Assembly (NCBI GenBank): GCA_963662175.1
Contig: OY759225.1
Span: forward strand, 10,427,107-10,491,106
From: Aradus depressus
Taxonomy: Eukaryota > Arthropoda > Insecta > Hemiptera > Aradidae
Reading direction: 5' to 3'
Length of the DNA stretch: 64,000 nt
Shown: positions 35,401 to 39,146 of the stretch, one piece after another
Position numbering within the stretch: position 1 is the stretch's first letter
How the letters are laid out: the number at the start of each line of letters is the position of its first letter
Translations under genes and position numbers: made by a program
Notes under the pieces: generated by a model
The model's database searches: none
Told to the model about the DNA's origin: nothing
What the model saw: the letters and a program-made list of their open reading frames with translations, nothing else

Positions 35401-37494
35401 TATTCACTTTGGATAGGAGTCTTTAACAAGTACCTGACATTTTTTTCACAGGTTGTCAAATAAAATGTCTGACCTCTCACAGATTTTTATATGTATAAGC
35501 TAGCCGGCTTTCGAGGTTGCCCTCATCATCAGGCAGTCTGATAAAATGAAAATTTTCATTCAAATTTCAATTTTTTTTATTTGATGATGACGGCAACCTC
35601 GAAAGCCGGTTAGATTATACTAATAAAAATCTGTGAGAGGTCAGACTATATTTTATTTGACAACCTGTGAAATAATTACTTCTCACAACATCACCCATCT
35701 TCATATTAGTACCTGACATCGTACAGGCGCTATAGTTCCATCCGAAGAAGTGATATCTCCCAGCTTAAAAAAAACTAAGGACCTCCGCCGGGTTTCGAAC
35801 CCGCAATCTGTAGCTCAGTATGCTAGCACGCTATCTCAGAGCTACTGGCGCCCTCACCTAAGATTATCTATAGCCAGGGGCGTAGCCAGCGGGGGGGGGG
35901 GGGGGGGGGGCGCGTGCCCCCCCTGGCCAGAGCAAAAAACCAATTTAAAAATTAAATAAACTAAAAAAATAGTTTTTATTAAAAATGGATTGCTTGCATC
36001 TTCAAATTTCCCGTGCGTCTGATTCCTAAATCAGCAATCAGCTGTTACTTAAATGTACATGTACAAAACAAGTCATATTACATTTATTTAAATATACATG
36101 AATTCGATCATTTCATTTCCTCGCTCGAAATCGTCATTTATGTTATACTTTATAATCTTAAAGCTGATTTTACATGCGCAGTAAAAATGCAAAGCACAGC
36201 AGCAGGAAATGCACGCTATAGGATGTGAGTCATTTTATTCTAAAAGCACAGAAACCACAGCGTGCATTTGCTGCTGCTTCGCTTTGCATTTTTGCTGCTC
36301 ATGTAAAGTCAACTTAAGTATTATAGTCAGTGGTTACCTCAGGGGGAGCTTCTAGAGGTCCGAGTCTCACAAATTAATAACAAAAAGTCTGCAACGCTAA
36401 CCACGGAAACTGCGGGCTGTGCCCCCGGGAGCCTATACCCCCCACTCTCGTAGCCTAACTTTGCTCCCCCCCCCCCCCCTGCTCAAAATTCTGGCTACGC
36501 CCCTGTATAGACTATAGTGCTATTATGATATAGTGAAGCGAAATTACAACATGGCTAGTTAGTTAGTGGGTTAACTAGGTGTGCTGAAAAATTTACGAAA
36601 TTGAATACTGATTCCATTAGGTTCGTTAACGTTGCTTATTTACATATGACTTGTCATCTAAAACAACTGTTAGTAGGCGAGTGGGCGAACTGCGTCCCAC
36701 ATATTGAGGAAGGCATGTCATTTCACTGCCACCTTGATAGTTTCCACTATAATAACGCCTTCTGTCTATTGTCACCAATGTTTAATATTAGATACAAAAG
36801 ATGGGTGGTGGGTTCCTTTACACGTACAATGTCACTGGGAGCGTCTACTCTCCTACAGTTTTTGAACTTAGACACAACTGACTTCATAATGAAATGTAAA
36901 GAAAAAATGGAGGCTCCTAAATCCCCATTCAAAATTTCATGTCGATACATTCGAAAATTATTGATCCCCCCTGAAACCCCTCCGTTCTTCTGATATCGCA
37001 GAAATTCGACAGGTTATGTCCTCATGTGTATAAACTTCAAATATTGAAATTTTGTGTCGATACATTAATTCTGTTGGCAGTTTTTAGAGTTTTTATGTTG
37101 AGCCTCCCCCTAATCCCCCCTTTTCCTTCGGTCGATTTGGCTGAATCGCAATAGGTGTCGTCATTAGAGGGTTCTGAATTCACATATAAAGTTTTGTTTC
37201 GATACATTTCTTCTAACGGGAGTTATCGTGTTCACAAAGACGAACATTTTTTTTTTTTTTCATATTTGCAATCTAGAGGTTCGAAAATATGAAATTCCGT
37301 TGAAAACTCTGAATCGAATTTTTGACCGATTATATAACTTCCCCTATAATTATGTTTACTTTGATTATTACAAGCTTCCACAATATGTTTCTCAACTAAG
37401 AATTTGTTTTACCTGTTGCATAATTGTGCTGCACTTTCCCATGAGTGTCGGATACTGAAGAATTTGTAACAATGAAGCCCTTTCAGTTCCCATC
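6155..37494 (-). CDS. uif: Uninflatable-like extracellular mosaic protein, 20 exons, partial at both ends
   Basis: Twenty minus-strand exons with GT/AG junctions join without a stop into about 1131 residues. Counting from the first full codon, the order is C-type lectin-like 1-133, LDLa 137-166, CUB 170-283, CUB 286-399, CUB 400-512, sushi 513-572, 573-633, 634-694 and 695-753, EGF 754-795, F5/8C discoidin 800-945, EGF 947-1007, sushi 1008-1070, and a divergent sushi-like module 1071-1131. Potential N-glycosylation sites occur throughout (NFT, NVT, NAT, NWS, NYS, NKT). The domain order matches the N-terminal half of insect Uninflatable, an apical single-pass membrane protein of trachea and epidermis linked to Notch signalling; that role is family knowledge. 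SVEP1-like labels in databases would be the main alternative. The signal peptide exon upstream of 37494, and the EGF array and transmembrane exons below base 1, are not seen. Confidence 0.8.
6430..6830 (+). repeat. Dispersed repeat family R, partial copy
   Basis: Shares with about a dozen other places the phrases for TTGATTTTCAGC, GGAAGGAGGGG, AACTGCCGATG and ATGTATCGA. It lies in the intron between exons 20 and 19 and has no coding capacity. Confidence 0.6.
6965..7088 (-). CDS. uif: uif exon 19: second half of sushi domain 5
   Basis: Encodes [20 protein letters not shown] and on to a Trp-containing, Cys-terminated end (WNGTVPECQ), typical of sushi modules. Two acceptors six bases apart (ATAG at 7089-7092 and ACAG just inside) both keep the frame, so the exon starts at 7088 or 7082. 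The donor is CAAT|GTAAGT. Confidence 0.8.
7481..7683 (+). repeat. Foldback element A with hammerhead-like core
   Basis: Near-perfect inverted arms at about 7481-7553 and 7612-7683 flank a central loop. On the plus strand CTGAGGA (7586-7592) is followed by GAAA (7606-7609), the self-complementary GTAC and TC, matching the layout of a hammerhead core with a dimer-type stem III. The other arm is degraded and lacks the paired GAAA. Confidence 0.7.
7826..8018 (-). CDS. uif: uif exon 18: end of EGF 2 and start of sushi 5
   Basis: The acceptor is TTTTCAG|TCC and the donor AAA|GTATGT. The exon begins in the middle of an EGF domain ([15 protein letters not shown]) and then has a loop of more than 30 residues before the last EGF cysteine (NKTC). 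It continues with [15 protein letters not shown], the opening of a sushi module. The enlarged EGF loop is a distinctive feature that I associate with Uninflatable orthologues. Confidence 0.85.
8151..8359 (+). repeat. Foldback element B, degraded hammerhead-like core
   Basis: A 209-bp palindrome is centred near 8251, with arms starting ATTGTTGGTTAATTCC and ending in the complement. Both arms have a stem-loop followed by GAAAT, with GGAAGA in place of CTGANGA. It resembles elements A, C and D but with a mutated core. Confidence 0.7.
8594..9300 (-). repeat. Dispersed repeat family R, long copy
   Basis: Starts with the short palindrome CGGTGAATCACCG and ends near CATACTTCATATAGC. This is among the most complete copies in the window, carrying the alternating GGCAGTTATTA, CCCCCTTCC and TCGATACATT-like phrases. 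No ORF. Confidence 0.65.
9309..9367. repeat. (TC)n and (TA)n microsatellite
   Basis: Pure CT dinucleotides run directly into TA dinucleotides, just downstream of exon 17 in the gene sense. Confidence 0.95.
9399..9517 (-). CDS. uif: uif exon 17: end of discoidin domain, start of EGF 2
   Basis: The acceptor is TTTTCAG|GAC and the donor AACAG|GTAAGA. It begins [15 protein letters not shown], the closing strand and cysteine of an F5/8C domain, and continues [16 protein letters not shown], a calcium-binding-type EGF. It leaves in phase 2, and the split codon becomes Ser with exon 18. Confidence 0.88.
9697..10310 (+). repeat. 0.6-kb repeat with a 46-residue reading frame (copy 1)
   Basis: An inverted copy lies at 28178-28783. 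This copy has an intact frame at 10102-10242 beginning [12 protein letters not shown] and ending RQHRKENEK, with [14 protein letters not shown] in the middle. It is highly basic and follows roughly 400 bp of 5'-UTR-like sequence. It looks like the 5' end of a transposon ORF or a captured gene 5' end. I do not recognise the family. Both copies abut SINE fragments. Confidence 0.6.
10102..10242 (+). CDS. Small basic ORF in the 0.6-kb repeat, unknown
   Basis: It encodes 46 residues, about one third Lys or Arg, and closes with TGA. The second copy of the repeat carries the same frame with an in-frame stop after the SSH motif plus a short insertion, so at least one copy is dead. The [12 protein letters not shown] phrase recalls N-terminal segments of insect transposon-associated proteins, but I cannot name a domain. 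Confidence 0.3.
   Translation: MSHMNRKYARNYRKRKSEESSHQKEFKKSSAEQMQELRQHRKENEK
10490..10633 (-). CDS. uif: uif exon 16: middle of discoidin domain
   Basis: 48 codons, phase 0 at both ends. It encodes [20 protein letters not shown] through [11 protein letters not shown], the strand pattern of an F5/8C domain where the chain returns to the conserved alignment before the closing Cys. It carries one NLT and one NLS glycosylation motif. Confidence 0.85.
10745..11110 (-). repeat. Dispersed repeat family R, partial copy
   Basis: Contains the family phrases TACTTCCTCAGTAC, AATCAATAGTTGACA, GGCAGTTATTAG and TTGACAGTTATTAGAG, in the same orientation as the copy at 8594. Confidence 0.6.
11202..11369 (-). 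CDS. uif: uif exon 15: N-terminal core of discoidin domain
   Basis: 56 codons, phase 0 to 0. [20 protein letters not shown] followed by [18 protein letters not shown] is the classic F5/8C signature (ARLN..WC...WLQVDL....V.GI.TQ). It joins exon 14, which ends in GYTKD, directly and in phase. Confidence 0.92.
11805..12036. other. GC-richer island, open in opposite frames, unassigned
   Basis: This 0.23-kb piece of intron is noticeably less AT-rich than its surroundings. It is open on the minus strand ([15 protein letters not shown]...) and, for about 50 codons, on the plus strand ([15 protein letters not shown]...). Splicing it into uif from its best minus acceptor in phase 0 hits a stop after 12 codons, and exons 14 and 15 fit without it. 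It may be a degenerate insert from another gene or a transposon. Confidence 0.35.
12190..12392 (-). CDS. uif: uif exon 14: calcium-binding EGF and start of discoidin domain
   Basis: The acceptor is TTTGCAG|AC and the donor [28 protein letters not shown] and on to CQSGFVG...C is a full six-cysteine EGF with the DINEC calcium motif. The exon then runs into [16 protein letters not shown], the opening of an F5/8C domain. Confidence 0.92.
12724..13345 (+). mobile_element. hAT-like MITE with poly-G end, copy 1
   Basis: It begins CAGGGGCGTAGCTAGG and ends in the inverted complement GGCTACGCCCCT. A second copy at 35875-36505 is closely similar over its whole length. A run of more than 20 G follows the left end. 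Inside, a 30-bp inverted repeat pairs AGCAGCAGCAAATGCACGCT with its complement at 13110-13140. The CAGGGGCGTAGC terminus is of the hAT style, but I could not find a clear 8-bp target duplication, so superfamily assignment is tentative. Confidence 0.7.
13542..13718 (-). CDS. uif: uif exon 13: sushi domain 4
   Basis: A single-exon sushi module in phase 1-1: [20 protein letters not shown] opening, VQCHRGF centre, closing LPKCE. It has four cysteines. The Trp usually seen before the last Cys is absent; the matching segment reads [13 protein letters not shown]. The donor is GAAG|GTATGT. Confidence 0.88.
13867..14890 (+). repeat. 5' LTR of element 2, with internal PBS copies
   Basis: The boundary is fixed by comparison with the 3' LTR, which stops at the same TGTTTCA. 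It contains a 43-bp minisatellite and, in its last 220 bp, three copies of the U5-end plus primer-site sequence. Alternative LTR ends therefore exist at about 14678, 14736 and 14817. Confidence 0.92.
14005..14245 (+). repeat. 43-bp minisatellite in LTR 2
   Basis: Five to six near-identical units based on GGAGATAGATAGTGAAGGAG plus GGTTGTGGGAAGTTGTGGTT. The same array, with the same unit number, is in the 3' LTR (about 17840-18080), as expected when one LTR templates both. Confidence 0.92.
14673..14979 (+). repeat. Five tandem U5-end/PBS units
   Basis: TGTTTCAT followed by TGGCGCCCAACGTGGGGC occurs at 14680, 14738, 14819 and 14892 (positions of the TGG), plus a degenerate unit at 14961 reading CGTTTTGGC in its second half. 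Spacers are A-rich and resemble each other (TTTGATAAAAAAA...). The first three lie inside the LTR and recur at 18514, 18572 and 18653. The fourth is the working primer site, as shown by the 3' LTR end. Confidence 0.92.
15105..16304 (+). CDS. Gag-like coiled-coil ORF of LTR element 2
   Basis: A 399-residue frame begins about 215 bp after the LTR. The first 95 residues are Gly- and Asp-rich and acidic. Residues 95-165 look like a coiled coil ([20 protein letters not shown] and onward). Beyond 200 the chain is very Lys- and Asn-rich, with [17 protein letters not shown] as a possible decayed zinc knuckle. There is no protease or pol. A decayed or trans-acting Gag is the simplest reading. Confidence 0.55.
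   Translation: MADEDTGESTHSMAGEQGPEFVYDGEAGELVAGMDGIGSGLGGLGLRDVDSDVRESGFVEGTGENSMTVTSPLIGRSNSGDEDENKNKDDNPFNPSQFEQMMDRMEQLSCKIETNKKEIIESVEQRFRFSEIQISKNIETINETINKNIEQLRGEQQNNNPNEIIVETKTDLNEVENKCENKLITDEKKKLNEIGNAQKNELEISKSKSNRKENRKIKLNKEINKDYIPFNALCRLGFIRKSYTFSKISKDKIKNKNIVILKVKLKEINCKKICKGNLGHICQESCDKKKLKKTNKRKAKVMFQPNSRRIRSRKIKLYKYENKQKQSAYFKIPKLISLIKNHTKLKKIKNHKKFKKKKSFLQINRWIIFDNKELVIGFLNELMAMVLCFLNIFFLNHNN
16305..17700 (+). other. A/T-rich non-coding interior of LTR element 2
   Basis: Contains many A runs of 15-40 bases separated by short related segments (for example CTAGTTACCT...ATATAAAAAA repeated several times near 17225-17510), then the polypurine tract at 17689-17700. I see no ORF. 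Confidence 0.7.
17701..18724 (+). repeat. 3' LTR of element 2
   Basis: Copy of 13867-14890. It ends TGTTTCA immediately before the ATATAT flank, confirming that the fourth PBS unit of the 5' side is the functional one. Confidence 0.92.
19075..19272 (+). repeat. Foldback element C with two hammerhead-like cores
   Basis: Arms of about 85 bp are inverted around 19170. On the minus strand CTGACGA (19119-19113) leads to GAAA (19100-19097) then CCGGTA. On the plus strand CTGACGA (19227-19233) leads to GAAA (19253-19256) then CCGGTA. Both keep the hammerhead order core, stem II, GAAA, self-complementary CCGG, U and a non-G cleavage base. Confidence 0.75.
19726..19908 (-). CDS. uif: uif exon 12: sushi domain 3
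   Basis: Phase 1-1 single-exon sushi: [20 protein letters not shown] opening, [13 protein letters not shown] centre, [10 protein letters not shown] close. Four Cys and one Trp are present, with NAT and NGT sites. The donor is ACTC|GTAAGT. Confidence 0.92.
19941..20470 (-). mobile_element. Jockey-type LINE 3' end, 5'-truncated
   Basis: On the minus strand a frame at 20465-20229 ends [24 protein letters not shown], matching the C-terminus of Jockey-clade reverse transcriptases ([10 protein letters not shown]). A 3' UTR of about 270 bp follows, ending in a poly(A) run, seen as T at 19941-19957. Confidence 0.7.
21082..21264 (-). CDS. uif: uif exon 11: sushi domain 2
   Basis: Phase 1-1 sushi module: [48 protein letters not shown]. 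The four Cys and the Trp are in canonical positions. The donor is TTGG|GTAAGT. Confidence 0.93.
21300..21412 (-). repeat. Dispersed repeat family R fragment, cut by the inverted-repeat element
   Basis: Shows GTCGGTGAATCCCCGAC, TACTTCCTCAACTTG and AAAACTCAATATTTA, then stops where the 1.2-kb inverted-repeat element begins at 21418. Confidence 0.6.
21418..22588. mobile_element. 1.17-kb DNA element with ~390-bp terminal inverted repeats
   Basis: The ends AGGGTGGTCCTTAATATCAA and their complement near GGACCACTGCCCTC bound it. Left arm 21418-21805 pairs with right arm 22205-22588. A partial third copy of the arm (21798-21965, from CTCCCAAGGGAAAAATCG) sits in the middle, in the same orientation as the left arm. 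No transposase. It is a non-autonomous element with nested arms. Confidence 0.85.
22710..22889 (-). CDS. uif: uif exon 10: sushi domain 1
   Basis: Phase 1-1: [34 protein letters not shown], then [12 protein letters not shown]. The four Cys and the Trp are as expected. One NWS glycosylation site. The donor is CAAG|GTATAA. Confidence 0.93.
23196..23364 (-). CDS. uif: uif exon 9: second half of CUB 3
   Basis: [20 protein letters not shown] through [20 protein letters not shown] is the C-terminal CUB pattern (YDG..., F.TD....KGW.A.F). Enters in phase 0 and leaves in phase 1. Confidence 0.92.
23455..23845. repeat. Minisatellite, ~59-bp unit
   Basis: About seven imperfect units carry GGCAGCTAGTGCATCTAAAG then TGTGTCTCCATGTAGTC and TTGTCC(A/C)(G/C)TCGTCGCAG. 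It lies in the intron upstream of exon 9. Confidence 0.9.
24100..24286 (-). repeat. Dispersed repeat family R, split by a Tc1 element
   Basis: Family phrases (AACTCAATATTTA, TCGATACATTTATTACAACG, GGCAGTAATTAG) run up to the TA at 24287. Related sequence resumes after 26510 and around 26990-27170, so the Tc1 transposon and a further insert landed inside this copy. Confidence 0.6.
24655..26202 (+). pseudogene. Tc1-type DDE transposase remnant
   Basis: The N-terminal frame (24655-25017) has a helix-turn-helix region ([20 protein letters not shown]) and a second one ending [16 protein letters not shown]. After the frameshift the catalytic part resumes at about 25628: [14 protein letters not shown], then [13 protein letters not shown], then [10 protein letters not shown] with the second catalytic Asp. 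The segment after the C run has [17 protein letters not shown] with the final acidic residue, then continues to a stop at 26200. The insert sits at or just before the first catalytic Asp. It cannot make an active enzyme. Confidence 0.9.
25105..25180 (+). repeat. SINE-1 body fragment inside Tc1
   Basis: CTTAAGCACTCCGTCCTTCG through GAGCCTGTACGATGTCAG is the middle of the main SINE family. It marks part of the insertion that splits the transposase. Confidence 0.8.
26542..26740. repeat. Two diverged ~80-bp tandem units
   Basis: AGGAACAAAAGGCATAGAAA...ACTGAGG and AGGAACAGAAGGAATAGAAC...ACTGAG, about 118 bp apart. No recognisable origin. Confidence 0.5.
27181..27350 (-). CDS. uif: uif exon 8: first half of CUB 3
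   Basis: Begins with a split Gly and [20 protein letters not shown], then [15 protein letters not shown], the CUB opening with its first Cys pair. Leaves in phase 0 after DSVQ. The intron position differs from that in CUB 1 and CUB 2. Confidence 0.88.
27421..27490 (-). repeat. Solo fragment with hammerhead-like core
   Basis: On the minus strand CTGAAGA (27472-27466) is followed by a short stem-loop (CAC...GTG) and GAAA (27450-27447), then ACTGTTTT. It is preceded by ATGTGCCA, a phrase also next to the core at 56385. No inverted second arm is visible. Confidence 0.55.
28178..28783 (-). repeat. 0.6-kb repeat, copy 2 (inverted)
   Basis: Matches 9697-10310 on the opposite strand. The small reading frame starts [13 protein letters not shown] but has an in-frame stop after the SSH motif and a 9-base insertion relative to copy 1. 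Confidence 0.65.
28790..29100. repeat. Two SINE-1 fragments head to head
   Basis: 28790-28850 is a plus-sense body piece (GATGGGACGTTAAGCGATGG). 28934-29100 is a minus-sense 3' part (ACGAGGTCATATCGCCTACT through GGCTCGGGACCATCGC). It ends just before the donor of exon 7. Confidence 0.75.
29131..29335 (-). CDS. uif: uif exon 7: second half of CUB 2
   Basis: [20 protein letters not shown] through [20 protein letters not shown] is a clean CUB C-terminal half with the KGF.I.Y ending. Enters in phase 0 and leaves in phase 1. The acceptor is TTTTCAG|ATC. Confidence 0.93.
30145..30304 (-). CDS. uif: uif exon 6: first half of CUB 2
   Basis: [44 protein letters not shown]. The SPGYP motif and the C...C spacing are canonical for CUB. 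The intron splits the domain at the same strand as in CUB 1. Confidence 0.93.
30350..31175 (-). pseudogene. Jockey-like LINE reverse transcriptase fragment
   Basis: On the minus strand it opens with [17 protein letters not shown], the F/YADD catalytic motif of reverse transcriptase, then [15 protein letters not shown] and [17 protein letters not shown]. After a frameshift it continues [31 protein letters not shown], a stop, [11 protein letters not shown] and [19 protein letters not shown]. These are standard Jockey-clade blocks. It is 5'-truncated, has several disabling changes and lies between uif exons 6 and 5. Confidence 0.85.
31314..31507 (-). CDS. uif: uif exon 5: second half of CUB 1
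   Basis: [20 protein letters not shown] through [18 protein letters not shown]. The F.TD....KGF ending marks the CUB C-terminus. Enters in phase 0 and leaves in phase 2. The acceptor is TTTTTAG|TTT. Confidence 0.9.
31740..32206 (+). mobile_element. LINE 3' end (R1/LOA-type C-terminus), 5'-truncated
   Basis: A plus-strand frame ending at 32036 has [11 protein letters not shown] and then [20 protein letters not shown], the Cys/His cluster after the RNase H or RT region of R1-, I- and LOA-like elements. A 3' UTR of about 150 bp and an A-rich tail (AGAGAAAAAAAAGAAAA) follow. Confidence 0.75.
32328..32557 (-). CDS. uif: uif exon 4: LDLa domain and first half of CUB 1
   Basis: [20 protein letters not shown] then [11 protein letters not shown] is a full six-cysteine LDL-receptor class A repeat with the D.SDE calcium site. 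[20 protein letters not shown] then opens CUB 1 (SPNYP motif). Phase 1 in, 0 out. Confidence 0.95.
32669..32809 (-). CDS. uif: uif exon 3: C-terminal part of the lectin-like domain
   Basis: [40 protein letters not shown]. The cysteine spacing C...C.....C matches the long-form C-type lectin fold. The WND calcium motif is replaced by W-E-L, so calcium-dependent sugar binding is unlikely. Confidence 0.93.
32877..33090 (-). repeat. SINE-1 copy, 3' part
   Basis: AGGTCATATCGCCTACTACC, GTGGACATGAGCC and GTACCTGACATCGTACAGG in family order, minus sense. The tRNA head is lost. Confidence 0.85.
33524..33850. repeat. Short repeat with CAGTGCCG.CCCGA end
   Basis: Begins CAGTGCCGGCCCGAAG and ends near GAGGCGCCCCCTGG. 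A related start and GGCGCC segments recur at 56630-57005. Possibly a hAT-type MITE; the ends are not convincingly inverted. Confidence 0.35.
33945..34065 (-). repeat. SINE-1 fragment, strongly decayed
   Basis: GACGAAAGAGCGCTCTGATG, ATGAGCCCGACT, CCGAAGGACGGTGTGC in family order, ending just short of the exon 2 donor. Confidence 0.65.
34086..34273 (-). CDS. uif: uif exon 2: central part of the lectin-like domain
   Basis: Reads [20 protein letters not shown] then [22 protein letters not shown] corresponds to the conserved W-I-G-L motif of C-type lectin-like domains. NFT is a potential N-glycosylation site. The split Arg codon with exon 1 and the split Gly codon with exon 3 join correctly. Confidence 0.95.
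34404..34685 (-). repeat. SINE-1 copy with TTAGG-type tail
   Basis: Opens AAGTTTAGGTTAGGTTTTAT (3' tail on the complementary strand), then ATGACTCATGCCCGGGC, and runs to a decayed tRNA box B (TTTCGAACC) near 34650. Confidence 0.88.
35284..35862 (-). repeat. SINE-1 copy split by foldback element D
   Basis: The 3' part is 35284-35440 and the 5' part 35720-35862, ending at the tRNA-like head (box B GGTTTCGAACCC, box A near GAGCTACTGGCGCCCTC). The two parts are contiguous in the family consensus once the insert and one copy of the 12-bp target duplication are removed. Confidence 0.92.
35441..35707. mobile_element. Foldback element D with hammerhead-like cores and a 12-bp TSD
   Basis: The target sequence AGTACCTGACAT is duplicated at 35429-35440 and 35708-35719. 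Inverted arms run 35446-35540 and 35580-35670. On the minus strand CTGATGA (35532-35526) is followed by GAGG-GCAA-CCTC, then GAAA, the palindrome GCCGGC and TA. The plus-strand arm has the same layout with TTGATGA and one stem mismatch. It may be a Penelope-type terminal repeat or a related retroelement (inference from the hammerhead motif). Confidence 0.85.
35875..36505 (+). mobile_element. hAT-like MITE with poly-G end, copy 2
   Basis: CAGGGGCGTAGCCAGCGGGG start and CTGGCTACGCCCCTG end form perfect terminal inverted repeats. It shares the full interior of the copy at 12724, including the GCAGCAGC...GCTGCTGC inverted repeat. A C run near 36465 mirrors the G run at the left end. Confidence 0.8.
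36930..37350 (-). repeat. Dispersed repeat family R copy
   Basis: TGTCGATACATTCG, AATTCTGTTGGCAGTTTTTAG, CCCCTAATCCCCCC, GGGAGTTATCGTGTTCAC and ATATAACTTCCCCTATA in family order. Confidence 0.65.
37413..37494 (-). CDS. uif: uif exon 1 of those visible: start of the lectin-like domain
   Basis: [20 protein letters not shown] then AAQLCNR. The first Cys and the W-E..A..C pattern identify the N-terminal part of a C-type lectin-like domain. The acceptor is TTTCAG|GA and the donor AACAG|GTAA. Another frame of this exon starts with ATG but does not connect to exon 2. It needs one base from an upstream exon that I could not find. Confidence 0.9.
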
Positions 37495-37689
37495 CTGAAA
37501 CAGAAAAAAAATTATTGGTTAATTCAATGTGGTTATAGTTATTAAATAATGGACCTAATAAAACCTAAAAAATGTTCACTTAAAAAATATAATTCAAAAT
37601 AGTTGGAAGTTTAATATAGTATGTCAGCTAATTTTGAGGGCTGAGGACATTCTCCACAACTTTAATATTCTTTTAAGCAGCCAGCCAGA

Positions 37690-37925
37690 TTTATTTTGCA
37701 GGTGTCACATCGTCTCACCATGGTTGTGGGTTCAAATCCCGTCCAGGAGAGAGTTTTATTTCGTAGATAGAACTCCCTCCTGAGACCATGGATGTTGTAA
37801 ATATTATAATAACACCTATATGAATAAACCAAGGTAGGAAAAATGTAGGACTCCCACTGTAGAGTCATGTCCACCAGAGTCACGAAAGAGCGCTCTGGTA
37901 GTAGGCGTTATGACGTCGTAATTAA
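37690..37925 (+). repeat. Chimeric SINE: second tRNA-type head with SINE-1 tail
   Basis: The 5' part matches the SINE at 57095-57245 (GTGGGTTCAAATCCCGTCC, TTTCGTAGATAGAACTCCC, CCATGGATG). The 3' part, from AAATGTAGGACTCCCACTG through GCGCTCTGGTAGTAGGCG, is the SINE-1 3' body. Confidence 0.8.
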
Positions 37926-37944
37926 AGCCATGCATTTTTTAAAA

Positions 37945-38290
37945 TTTAAATATCCAATTTCTAGTTGATAAATTTATTACATGGTCAGTTTTTGAGCCCC
38001 TCTCTGGTCATCCCCTCCCCTTCGGTTGATCCCGCTGAAAATTAATATGTTTCGCCCTTACAGAACTTTGAATTTCGTTTCAGTCCATTCATTACAATGG
38101 CAGTTATAAAAGTATTTGTGTTGGTCCGCCCCTAATCAAATTGACTGACAATTGGTACGTGTCATTCTAAAAAATAAAATTTAGTGTCATTCTATTCTAA
38201 TAATTATGTATCCATATGTGTTTACAGACATACACAGAGAGATTCTTTTTTTCATTTTTGGTATCAGGAAGTTTAATGTAAACAACAACA
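37945..38290 (-). repeat. Dispersed repeat family R copy
   Basis: TTGATAAATTTATTACATGG, GCTGAAAATTAATATG, CATTCATTACAATGGCAG and TGTTTACAGACATACACAG in family order. Confidence 0.6.
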
Positions 38291-38299
38291 TTTCTCCAT

Positions 38300-39114
38300 T
38301 GAGAAGTGCAAACAGAATAAAAGAATAAAAACAGTTAAACAAAATACAGAAATTTAACATAACCTTTAAAAAGGCTTACCAAAGAACAAGAAGCAACATT
38401 GATTAACAACCCAAATCATAAAGACATTTGGAAGAAAATACATAAGGAAGAAAGAAAATTCACATAAGTTCAAGAATATAGTAAAGAAATCCAAATAAAA
38501 ACATTTTAACGTCATTTATTGATAAAAAACGCAAAAGGCATGACGTCTCAACATGGGTTTTTCATACAAGAATTATTCTTGAAAGTTATGCATCAAATTG
38601 AAACTGTAATGAAATAATAAGGTAAAAAATACATCGAAGAATAGTTTAGAAGCAACAAAACAAGATATTTAATAAAGGAAATTGGAAAATCAAAAAAGTC
38701 CAAGAAGATACGAAATAGGAAAATCGGCTGGATGGATTTTCCTGAAAATGTGTACCTACAATAAATTGTTTAATAAGTTGTGATGAAGAAAATTCAACGA
38801 AGAATAAGGGATTTAAAAGCATAAGAAAAGATGATAATAGTAATCGAGATTTGAAAAGGAAAATCGATGCAGATTGAAGTAAGGGAAAGATCATTTAATT
38901 AAATTTAAGTAAATAAACAGTTATTAGATAAACACAAACGACATAGAAATTTGTAATATAATTTATAAAGACAAGGAGAAACATGAAAACGACAAAAAAG
39001 GTTAAAAACTATGTAAACATTTTTAGCCATGTGACTCAATCTGACCAAATTTAATGTTAAAACGAGGATTCGGCCATGTTTAGTCTTTGTTGAGACCTTG
39101 CCCAGTGTGCGTGC

Positions 39115-39119
<5 letters not shown>
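38300..39119. other. Unassigned A-rich sequence
   Basis: A-rich on the plus strand, with short broken frames such as TKEQEATLINNPNHKDIW at about 38378-38440. It is followed by a T run at 39120-39146, which could be the poly(A) of a minus-strand retroelement. I cannot assign it. Confidence 0.3.

Positions 39120-39146
<27 letters not shown>

Noticed and set aside
36601..36993. 130-codon plus-strand ORF
   Set aside because: Overlaps repeat family R at its end, has no recognisable domain and no splice or promoter context.
37413..37494. Alternative frame of exon 1 starting ATG ([10 protein letters not shown])
   Set aside because: Does not connect in frame with exon 2. The other frame gives a clear lectin-domain start that joins perfectly.
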